From: an uncultured Peptococcaceae bacterium | Lineage (GTDB): Bacteria; Bacillota; Desulfotomaculia; Desulfotomaculales; Desulfallaceae | Direction of reading: 5' to 3' | Assembly: GCA_913064925.1 (NCBI GenBank) | Contig: CAJYBN010000167.1 | Span: 1-6,227 of the forward strand | Length of the DNA: 6,227 nt | Part shown: positions 1 through 5,762 of the stretch, piece by piece | Position numbering within the stretch: the stretch's first letter is position 1 | Layout: every line of letters begins with the position of its first letter | Position numbers and translations under genes: made by a program | The notes under the pieces: generated by a model | What the model saw: the letters and a program-made list of their open reading frames with translations, nothing else | What the model was told of the DNA's origin: nothing | Databases searched by the model: none

Positions 1-158
1 AGGTAGTGGCGACCGGCGCGGAAATCGTGGTTGTACCGTGCCACAACTGTATGGACCAGTTTAACGACCTGAACAAGTGGTATCCCGAAAAGGCCAAATC
101 CAAAAACGTGCACATGTGCTCGTTAATGGAAAGAGCCCTTATAATGCCCGAGAAATAA
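1..158 (+). CDS. C-terminal end of a CCG-domain (HdrB/HdrD-like) iron-sulfur protein, partial
   Basis: Only the last 51 codons are present, read from base 3 and ending in TAA at 156-158; the start lies outside the window. The visible peptide contains a hydrophobic strand followed by Pro-Cys-His-Asn-Cys-Met-Asp-Gln-Phe, then a second Cys in the segment His-Met-Cys-Ser-Leu-Met-Glu. A CxxC followed by a polar helix after a beta strand is typical of the second half of a CCG (cysteine-rich) domain, as found in HdrB, HdrD, GlpC and related (Fe-S)-binding proteins. These bind non-canonical [4Fe-4S] clusters and act as electron acceptors or donors for HdrA. The sequence is CHNC, not the CPxC form I would expect for classical HdrB, so HdrD-type is as likely. 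It lies 69 bp upstream of hdrA on the same strand, so it is probably the partner subunit in the same operon. The subfamily is uncertain because so little is visible. Confidence 0.7.
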   Translation, partial: VVATGAEIVVVPCHNCMDQFNDLNKWYPEKAKSKNVHMCSLMERALIMPEK

Positions 159-178
159 TAGTTACACCAGCCTAGTCT

Positions 179-205
179 TTTAGTTCCACGCCTATGGACT
201 CTAAA
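179..205 (+). other. Imperfect hairpin in the gap before hdrA
   Basis: TTTAG (179-183) can pair with CTAAA (201-205), and TCCA (185-188) with TGGA (195-198). A small internal loop (T184 opposite C199-T200) separates the two stems and the loop is six bases. No T-tract follows, so it does not look like an intrinsic terminator. It may be an RNA processing or stability element that sets the expression of hdrA relative to the upstream gene, or it may be chance in a 69-bp gap. This is seen in the sequence; the function is unknown. Confidence 0.35.
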
Positions 206-207
206 CC

Positions 208-224
208 GAGAGGACGGATGTGAT
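208..224 (+). promoter_or_regulatory. Ribosome binding site of hdrA
   Basis: GAGAGGA at 208-214 is followed by GGATGTGAT at 216-224, which matches the anti-Shine-Dalgarno complement GGAGGTGAT with one mismatch and ends three bases before ATG 228. The first element has 13-base spacing and the second is very close, so neither is ideal alone. The related string GGATGTGATG recurs before metF. No in-frame alternative start is visible just upstream of 228. Confidence 0.55.
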
Positions 225-227
225 GTC

Positions 228-3200
228 ATGAGTAAAGATAAGGTGGGTGCTGTACTGGTAGTAGGAGCCGGTATTGCCGGTATCCAGGCATCACTTGACC
301 TTGCAGAGTCCGGCTACTATGTTTACCTCCTGGAGCAATCGCCGGCCATCGGCGGTACCATGCCGATGCTTGATAAAACCTTTCCAACCAACGATTGCTC
401 CATGTGTATCCTTTCCCCTAAGCTAGTTGAGTGTGGAAGGCACCTGAACATTGAAAAGCACATGCTGACCGACATAGTGGATGTTCAGGGTGAGCCGGGT
501 AACTTCAAGGTAAAGCTGCGTAAAAGGGCGCGTTACATCGACCTGGACAAATGTACCGGCTGCGGCGAATGCACTAGTGCCTGTCCAGTAGAAGTGCCTA
601 GCGAGTTTGACGCCGACTTGGGCAAAAGAAAGGCCATTTACAAGCTTTACGCCCAAGCCATGCCCGCTGCGTTTTCCATCGAAAAAAACGGCACTTCCCC
701 CTGTAAAGCCGCCTGCCCGGCGGGAGTCAACGCACAGGGCTACGTGCAGCTGATTAAAGAAGGCAAATTCCTCGAATCATGGCAGCTTATCTACAGGGAT
801 AACCCGCTGCCGGCCATTTGCGGCAGGGTATGTACGCACCCCTGTGAAACAGAATGCCACCGCAAGAGTGTTGACAAACCAGTAAGCATCCGGGAATTAA
901 AACGCGTGGCAGCGGATGTTGCTTACCGTGATCTCGATACTTTGCCCTTGCCCGAAACGGCACCCTCCAATGGCAGGAAGGTGGCCGTGGTCGGGTCGGG
1001 CCCCGCCGGTTTGTCCGCCGCCTACCAGTTAACCAAGCAGGGATACGCGGTAACTATTTTTGAGGCCCTTCCCGTGGCTGGCGGTATGCTGCGGGTGGGC
1101 ATCCCCGAATACCGCCTGCCTAAAAAAATTGTCGACCTGGAAATAGGCCTGCTGGAAAAGATGGGCGTGGAAATAAAGACGAACACGCCGCTCGGACCGC
1201 AACTCACAATAGACGACCTGACCAAGCAGGGTTATAATGCCGTTTTCCTCGCCATCGGTGCGCACAAGAGCATATCACTGAACATACCCGGTGAAAACCT
1301 GGACGGCGTAATCCCCGGCGTGGACTTTTTAAGGAAAGTCAACCTAGGTGAAAAGGTAACCCTCGGCCGCCGGGTGGCCGTAATCGGCGGCGGGAACACG
1401 GCCATGGACGCCGCACGTACGGCCCTCCGTTCGGGTGCCGAGGAGGTAACCATAGTTTACCGCCGTTCCGAAGCGGAAATCACGGCAGCCAAGGAAGAAA
1501 TCGCCGAGGCCAAAGAAGAGGGCATCACTTTCATGATGATGACCAGCCCCGTGGCCGTGCATGGTGAAAATGGCAAGGTCACCAAGCTGGAATGCATCCG
1601 TAACGAACTGGGCGAGCCCGACGAGAGCGGCCGTCGCCGCCCCGTGCCCGTCCAGGGAAGCGAATTTACCATTGACGTTAACAACGTCATCGTCGCTATC
1701 GGCCAGGTGCCGGATGTTAACGGGCTGGACGGAGCGGTAGAATTAACACGCAAAAATACCATCGTTGTGGACCCGGAAACGATGGCCACGAACCGTTCCG
1801 GCGTCTTTGCCGCAGGCGACGCGGTCACCGGCCCGGCAACGGTGGTAGAAGCGATCGGAGCAGGGAAGCGGGCAGCTTTTGCCATCGACCGCTACCTGCG
1901 GGGGGAAGAATTAACAACCGCCGACACCGGCGCCGCTGAGAAAAATGTTGTTGACTTTCCCAAACACGCCAGCGCAGTCATGGTCTCAACGCCGCGGGTA
2001 CCGGGCCATTTCCTGGAACCGGAAAAGCGCGTCACTAACTTTGATGAGGTGGCCCTAGGAATCAGTGAAGAGGAAGCCCGCCGTGAAGCTGAACGCTGCC
2101 TTAACTGCGCCGTGTGTTCCGAATGCGGCGAATGCGTGAAGGCCTGCATGCGCGAGGCAATAAACCACGACATGCAGGACGAGGATCTCGAAATTCAAGT
2201 CGGTGCCATAATCCTCAGTTCCGGCGCCGAGATTTGTGATCCCACCAACCTGTTTTATTACGGATACAAAAAGTATCCAAACGTTGTCACCAGCATTGAA
2301 TTTGAGCGCATCCTCAGCGCATCCGGCCCCTTCGGCGGGCACCTTGTCAGGCCTTACGACGGCAAGGAACCGCGTAAAATTGCCTGGATACAGTGCGTCG
2401 GTTCCAGGAATGTACGCATGGAGCACGATTACTGCTCCTCCGTTTGCTGCATGTACGCCGTGAAAGAAGCGGTCATTGCCAAGGAGCACAGCGCAGAGGA
2501 ACTGGATACCACCATCTTCATGATGGATATGCGCTCTTACGGTAAAGACTTCGAGAAATATTACGAGCGCGCCAAAAACGAACACGGCGTTAAATTCGTG
2601 CGCTCCCGCATATTCGAGGTCACCGAAACGGAAAATGAAAACAAGAACCTTGTCATACGCTACGCCAACGAGGACGGGTCCACCAGCACGGAAGAATTCG
2701 ATATGGTTGTGCTGTCCGTCGGTTTCCGGGCTCCGCAAAAGTTCGCGGATCTGAGTCAAAAGATGGACCTGCAGCTTAACAAGTACGGGTTTGCCGACTT
2801 GTCGCCCCTGACGGGCGTCAACACCTCGCGGCCCGGTATTTTTGCAGCGGGAACCATTGCCGGGCCCAAGGACATACCCGAAACAGTCATGCAGGCCAGC
2901 GCCGCGGCTTCGGCTGCCGAGAGCCTGCTTGGCGAAGTGCGGGGCACAATGGTAAAAGAAAAGGTTTACCCGCCCGAGCGCGACGTTACTGGCGAGGAAC
3001 CAAGAATTGGCGTTTTCGTCTGCAACTGCGGCATAAACATCGGCGGAGTTGTCAGGGTACCGGAAGTGGTGGAAGCAGCCAAGCAGCTTCCCAACGTCGT
3101 TTACGCGGGCGAGTACCTTTACGTGTGTTCCCAGGACAGCCAGGCTTCCATCAAGCAAGTAATTGAGGAATACAAGCTGAACAGGGTAGTGGTTGCTTCC

Positions 3201-4652
3201 TGCAGCCCGCGGACGCATAAACCGCTCTTCCAGGAAACACTGAAGGAAGCCGGGCTAAATAGGCACCTGTTTGAAATGGCCAACATACGCGACCAGTGTT
3301 CCTGGGTACACATGAACGAACCGGACAAGGCCACTGAAAAAGCCAAGGACCTGGTTCGCATGACCGTAGCCAAAGCCGTCCTCCATCAACCCATCAAGCA
3401 GGGCTCCGTAAGCGTAACCAAGTCCGCGCTTGTTATCGGCGGCGGCGTTTCAGGCATGACCAGTGCTTTAAGCCTGGCCGAGCAGGGTTACGAAGTTCAG
3501 CTGGTGGAAAAATCACCAGAGCTGGGCGGCTTGGCGAGGAGAATAAACAAAGGATTTAGAAACGAGGATATTGGGCAGTTTGTCAATGAATTGGTCGGCA
3601 AAGTTAACGGCAATCCATTAATTAAAGTGCACACATCTGCCGAAATTAAAGACGTTTCCGGTTACGTGGGCAACTTCCGAACCGAGCTATCCAACGGGGA
3701 AATCATCGAGCACGGCGTAACCATAATTGCCATCGGCGGGCTGGAATATAAGCCTGAAGAATACCTGTACGGTGAAAGCGATAAAGTTATGACCCACCTG
3801 GAATTGGAGGAAGCCATAAGCGAAGGGCGGGTCAAGGGAATCAAGAACGCAGTGCTCATCAACTGCGTGGGTTCCCGGGAACCGGAAAGACCGTATTGCA
3901 GCAGGGTATGCTGTGCCAAGTCAATCAGCTTGGCCCTGAAAATCAAGGACAGCAATCCGAAGGCCAAAGTGTTTGTCCTGTACCGGGATATTAGGACATA
4001 CGGTTTCCTGGAAGAGCTGTACCGGGAAGCGCGGGCCAAAGGGGTCATCTTTGTCCGCTACACCGTTGAAAACAAGCCGGTGGTGGAAAAGGTCGACGGC
4101 GCCGTCAAGGTTACCGTTACCGATCACGTACTCGGGCAGCCCATCGTGATCGAGGCAGACGTGGTAGGCCTTGCCGCGGCGATTTTACCACCAGAAGACA
4201 ACATCAAACTCAACCAGCTCTTCAAGGTGCCCTTGAACGCGGACGGTTTCTTCCTGGAAGCGCATATGAAACTGCGCCCGGTTGATTCCGCAGCGGAGGG
4301 CGTATTCATGGCCGGCATTGCCCACGGGCCGAAGAATATGGAGGAAAACATCGCCCAAGCCAAGGCAGCTGCAGGTCGCGCAGCCACAATACTAAGCAAA
4401 GACGCCCTGGAGTCCCACGGCGTTGTTGCCGTGGTGCAGCCCGACAAGTGCGCAGCTTGCCTGACCTGCGTCCGGTTATGTCCATTTAACGCACCCCGCA
4501 TCAATAATTACGCGGCGGAAATTGAACCGGTAATCTGCCAAGGATGTGGAACATGCGCCGGCGAATGTCCTAATAAAGCAATTACGTTACAAGGATACAA
4601 CGACCGCATGTATATTAATATGGTAAACGGCTTATTCAAGGAGGTGCGTTAG
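228..4652 (+). CDS. hdrA: Giant HdrA: tandem HdrA halves with an inserted GltD/NfnB-like NAD(P)H-FAD module
   Basis: This is the flavin-containing electron-distributing subunit, 1474 residues and about twice the length of a methanogen HdrA (around 650). Residues 1-150 begin an HdrA half: FAD fingerprint G13-A-G-I-A-G18, the HdrA motif around C57/C60, and a [4Fe-4S] motif C109/C112/C115/C119. Residues about 151-628 are a GltD/NfnB-like insert. Residues 630-905 finish the first half, with a second cluster motif C630/C633/C636/C640 and the set C723, C736, C740, C741. Residues 924-1474 form a second HdrA half: the N-terminal HdrA domain (C932, C934, C967, C992, C1024), FAD motif near 1070-1075, the set C1213, C1224, C1228, C1229, and a terminal ferredoxin with C1408/C1411/C1414/C1418 and C1437/C1440/C1443/C1447. 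It has no signal peptide or obvious membrane segment, so it should be cytoplasmic. It ends one base before the mvhD start. By analogy with Moorella MetFV-HdrABC-MvhD it should carry NAD(P)H-derived electrons to MetFV and a second acceptor; bifurcation itself is inferred. Confidence 0.95.
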   Translation: MSKDKVGAVLVVGAGIAGIQASLDLAESGYYVYLLEQSPAIGGTMPMLDKTFPTNDCSMCILSPKLVECGRHLNIEKHMLTDIVDVQGEPGNFKVKLRKRARYIDLDKCTGCGECTSACPVEVPSEFDADLGKRKAIYKLYAQAMPAAFSIEKNGTSPCKAACPAGVNAQGYVQLIKEGKFLESWQLIYRDNPLPAICGRVCTHPCETECHRKSVDKPVSIRELKRVAADVAYRDLDTLPLPETAPSNGRKVAVVGSGPAGLSAAYQLTKQGYAVTIFEALPVAGGMLRVGIPEYRLPKKIVDLEIGLLEKMGVEIKTNTPLGPQLTIDDLTKQGYNAVFLAIGAHKSISLNIPGENLDGVIPGVDFLRKVNLGEKVTLGRRVAVIGGGNTAMDAARTALRSGAEEVTIVYRRSEAEITAAKEEIAEAKEEGITFMMMTSPVAVHGENGKVTKLECIRNELGEPDESGRRRPVPVQGSEFTIDVNNVIVAIGQVPDVNGLDGAVELTRKNTIVVDPETMATNRSGVFAAGDAVTGPATVVEAIGAGKRAAFAIDRYLRGEELTTADTGAAEKNVVDFPKHASAVMVSTPRVPGHFLEPEKRVTNFDEVALGISEEEARREAERCLNCAVCSECGECVKACMREAINHDMQDEDLEIQVGAIILSSGAEICDPTNLFYYGYKKYPNVVTSIEFERILSASGPFGGHLVRPYDGKEPRKIAWIQCVGSRNVRMEHDYCSSVCCMYAVKEAVIAKEHSAEELDTTIFMMDMRSYGKDFEKYYERAKNEHGVKFVRSRIFEVTETENENKNLVIRYANEDGSTSTEEFDMVVLSVGFRAPQKFADLSQKMDLQLNKYGFADLSPLTGVNTSRPGIFAAGTIAGPKDIPETVMQASAAASAAESLLGEVRGTMVKEKVYPPERDVTGEEPRIGVFVCNCGINIGGVVRVPEVVEAAKQLPNVVYAGEYLYVCSQDSQASIKQVIEEYKLNRVVVASCSPRTHKPLFQETLKEAGLNRHLFEMANIRDQCSWVHMNEPDKATEKAKDLVRMTVAKAVLHQPIKQGSVSVTKSALVIGGGVSGMTSALSLAEQGYEVQLVEKSPELGGLARRINKGFRNEDIGQFVNELVGKVNGNPLIKVHTSAEIKDVSGYVGNFRTELSNGEIIEHGVTIIAIGGLEYKPEEYLYGESDKVMTHLELEEAISEGRVKGIKNAVLINCVGSREPERPYCSRVCCAKSISLALKIKDSNPKAKVFVLYRDIRTYGFLEELYREARAKGVIFVRYTVENKPVVEKVDGAVKVTVTDHVLGQPIVIEADVVGLAAAILPPEDNIKLNQLFKVPLNADGFFLEAHMKLRPVDSAAEGVFMAGIAHGPKNMEENIAQAKAAAGRAATILSKDALESHGVVAVVQPDKCAACLTCVRLCPFNAPRINNYAAEIEPVICQGCGTCAGECPNKAITLQGYNDRMYINMVNGLFKEVR
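678..2111 (+). other. GltD/NfnB-like domain inserted in HdrA (residues about 151-628)
   Basis: The insert carries the complete glutamate-synthase-small-subunit/NfnB layout. A cysteine-rich N-terminal Fe-S part has C159, C163, C198, C202, C206 and C210. The FAD Rossmann motif is V-G-S-G-P-A-G (255-261). The pyridine-nucleotide Rossmann motif is I-G-G-G-N-T-A-M-D (386-394), with Tyr-Arg-Arg-Ser after its second strand (411-414). The FAD-closing motif is V-F-A-A-G-D (526-531), and the family's tail E-A-R-R-E-A-E-R-C-L-N-C ends at C624 and C627. It is expected to bind FAD and NADH or NADPH and feed electrons to the adjoining clusters. The Arg pair could favour NADPH, whereas the Moorella complex uses NADH, so the cofactor cannot be settled from sequence alone. 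Boundaries are approximate. Confidence 0.88.
4638..4646 (+). promoter_or_regulatory. Ribosome binding site that fixes the TTG start of mvhD
   Basis: AAGGAGGTG is a near-perfect Shine-Dalgarno sequence lying in the last codons of hdrA. Seven bases separate it from TTG 4654. The next in-frame ATG (4732) has no comparable site, so this element decides that translation begins at 4654, upstream of the in-frame UGA. Confidence 0.9.
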
Positions 4653-4653
4653 A

Positions 4654-5094
4654 TTGGCTGAATTTGAACCTAAAATCGTAGCCTTCTGCTGCCACTACTG
4701 AGCATATTCGGCCGCGGACCTGGCAGGTTCCATGCGACTTCAGTATGCTCCTAACGTTCGAATTATTGAAATGCCGTGTTCCGGCACCATCGATCACCGG
4801 GTTCTCTTGCAAACCTTTGAAGACGGCGCGGATGGCGTGTTTGTAGCCGGCTGCATGGAAGGTGATTGCCATTTCCTAAAAGGGAATTTCCGCGCCAAGA
4901 AACGCGTACAGCAAGTCAAAAAGATTCTTGACGAAATCGGTTTTGGTGGAGAACGCCTGGAATTTTATAACCTTTCCGCCGCTCAAGGACAACGCTTTGC
5001 CGAAATAGTCAAGGAAATGACGGAACGCGTCTTAAAGCTGGGACCGAATCCTCTCCTGGCTAAGTCTTGCAAAAAGGAAGGTGGCGCAGCTTGA
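4654..5094 (+). CDS. mvhD: MvhD-family electron-transfer subunit, a predicted selenoprotein (UGA = Sec16)
   Basis: This is a 146-residue protein, close to the usual MvhD length (about 140), if the UGA at 4699-4701 is decoded as selenocysteine. The start is TTG 4654, one base after the hdrA stop and seven after a strong AAGGAGGTG. Its N-terminus reads Val-Ala-Phe-Cys12-Cys13-His-Tyr-Sec16-Ala-Tyr-Ser-Ala-Ala-Asp. This aligns with the MvhD signature Phe-Cys-Cys-Asn-Trp-Cys-Ser-Tyr-Gly-Gly-Ala-Asp, so Sec replaces the second Cys of CxxC. Downstream are further conserved positions: Met-Pro-Cys42-Ser-Gly and Gly-Cys67-Met-Glu-Gly-Asp-Cys72-His. In the family these residues hold a [2Fe-2S] cluster that relays electrons between HdrA and a hydrogenase, formate dehydrogenase or, as here, MetV. 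The last four bases overlap metV. The alternative, a truncated protein starting at ATG 4732, would lack the signature and is unlikely. Confidence 0.95.
4699..4701 (+). other. In-frame UGA predicted to encode selenocysteine (Sec16 of MvhD)
   Basis: The TGA sits in frame with both the TTG start at 4654 and the conserved body of MvhD up to the stop at 5092. Homology continues unbroken on both sides of it, and it stands where the family has a conserved cysteine. Together with the following hairpin this supports recoding and argues against a nonsense mutation or sequencing error. Confidence 0.92.
4702..4735 (+). promoter_or_regulatory. Candidate bacterial SECIS hairpin in mvhD mRNA
   Basis: Directly after the UGA, GCAT (4702-4705) can pair with ATGC (4732-4735). 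An apical stem GGACCT (4716-4721) pairs with AGG-T-TCC (4725-4731) with one bulged U at 4728, leaving the loop GGC (4722-4724). Counting the U of UGA as 1, the loop begins at 24. This resembles the E. coli fdhF element, whose SelB-recognised loop guanine lies at about 23. The loop has GG but not the GU of fdhF, and bacterial SECIS elements vary, so the exact fold is an inference by eye. Confidence 0.72.
5074..5084 (+). promoter_or_regulatory. Ribosome binding site that fixes the TTG start of metV
   Basis: AAGGAAGGTGG lies inside the last codons of mvhD. Six bases separate it from TTG 5091, which overlaps the mvhD stop as TTGA. A longer open frame reaches back to TTG 5067 but that start precedes this site, so 5091 is preferred. 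Confidence 0.8.
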
Positions 5095-5762
5095 TTATCG
5101 CGCAGCAAAAACCCGTAAAAGACATTGCCGCCATGATCAGCGACTGCAATAAAGTATTGCTGGTGGGCTGTGCCGGTTGCGTAACCGTTTGCCTGGCCGG
5201 CGGCGAAAAAGAAACCGAAGTTTTGGCTTCCTCTTTGCGTATTATGCGCAAATTAGAAGACAAACCGTTGGAAACAGTAACATATGTCGCAACCAGGCAG
5301 TGCGACCCCGAGTATATTGCTGCACTGGATAACCTGGTCAAGGACGTAGACGCGGTTGTATCTTTGGCCTGTGGTGTAGGCGTGCAGTATATCGCCGAGC
5401 GATTCACCGACAAGTGGGTGGTTCCCGCCCTTGATACCAAATTTATAGGCGGTTCCACCGTACACGGCAACTGGGAGGAAAAATGCGGGCTTTGTGGCGA
5501 CTGTATACTACACCGCACCGGCGGCATCTGCCCCATAATACGTTGTTCTAAAAGCATACTTAACGGCCCTTGCGGTGGCTCCCAGTATGGCAAGTGCGAG
5601 ATTAGCAAGGATATAGACTGTGCCTGGCAGCTCATTTACGACAGAATGAAGGCACTGGGCAAGCTGGACAAGTTGATGGAGTTTCAACCGCCCAAAGACT
5701 GGTCGAAATCACGTGACGGCGGTCCGCGTAAAGCTGTCAGGGAGGATGTGATGATCGATTGA
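5091..5762 (+). CDS. metV: MetV, iron-sulfur subunit of methylene-tetrahydrofolate reductase
   Basis: The 223-residue product is the zinc-finger/iron-sulfur partner of short-type MetF and corresponds to the 'MTHFR C-terminal' family. It contains an N-terminal strand followed by Val-Gly-Cys27-Ala-Gly-Cys30-Val-Thr-Val-Cys34. The C-terminal region is cysteine-rich: C132, C135, C138, C147, C152, then the family signature Asn-Gly-Pro-Cys161-Gly-Gly, C169 and C177. In Moorella, MetV binds [4Fe-4S] clusters and passes electrons to the FMN/FAD of MetF for reduction of methylene-THF in the Wood-Ljungdahl methyl branch. It sits between mvhD and metF, as expected for the electron relay HdrA to MvhD to MetV to MetF. 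The start TTG 5091 overlaps the mvhD stop and its own stop overlaps the metF start, suggesting translational coupling and equal stoichiometry. The protein appears complete and cytoplasmic. Confidence 0.95.
   Translation: MIIAQQKPVKDIAAMISDCNKVLLVGCAGCVTVCLAGGEKETEVLASSLRIMRKLEDKPLETVTYVATRQCDPEYIAALDNLVKDVDAVVSLACGVGVQYIAERFTDKWVVPALDTKFIGGSTVHGNWEEKCGLCGDCILHRTGGICPIIRCSKSILNGPCGGSQYGKCEISKDIDCAWQLIYDRMKALGKLDKLMEFQPPKDWSKSRDGGPRKAVREDVMID
5739..5753 (+). promoter_or_regulatory. Ribosome binding site of metF
   Basis: AGGGAGG (5739-5745) runs into GGATGTGATG (5744-5753), a near match to the complement of the 16S rRNA 3' end. Five bases separate its end from TTG 5759. Upstream of that codon the metF frame hits a TAA at 5729, and no ATG or GTG occurs in this frame between the two, so TTG is the only reasonable start. 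Confidence 0.75.

Noticed and set aside
140..145. A perfect TATAAT hexamer that could be a promoter -10 for hdrA.
   Set aside because: It falls on the codons CTT-ATA-ATG of the upstream gene, no -35 like TTGACA lies about 17 bases before it, and there is no extended -10 TG.
179..210. An intrinsic terminator between the CCG gene and hdrA.
   Set aside because: The stem is short and interrupted and is not followed by a run of T; the context favours read-through in one operon.
2055..3218. A 387-codon open frame on the minus strand inside hdrA.
   Set aside because: It lies wholly opposite a strongly supported gene, shows no recognisable domain, and other minus-strand frames are open here too; it is a codon-bias shadow.
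4699..4701. Reading the TGA as a nonsense mutation that makes mvhD a pseudogene or shortens it to a start at ATG 4732.
   Set aside because: The frame is conserved on both sides, the UGA is at the family's Cys position, a hairpin of SECIS type follows, and the ribosome binding site belongs to TTG 4654.
5067..5090. Extending metV upstream to TTG 5067.
   Set aside because: The added eight residues overlap the mvhD C-terminus and precede the clear ribosome binding site at 5074-5084; TTG 5091 is correctly spaced.
5060..5635. A 191-codon minus-strand open frame opposite metV.
   Set aside because: It is antisense to a well-supported gene and its translation is low-complexity in Ser/Thr/Pro with no family resemblance.
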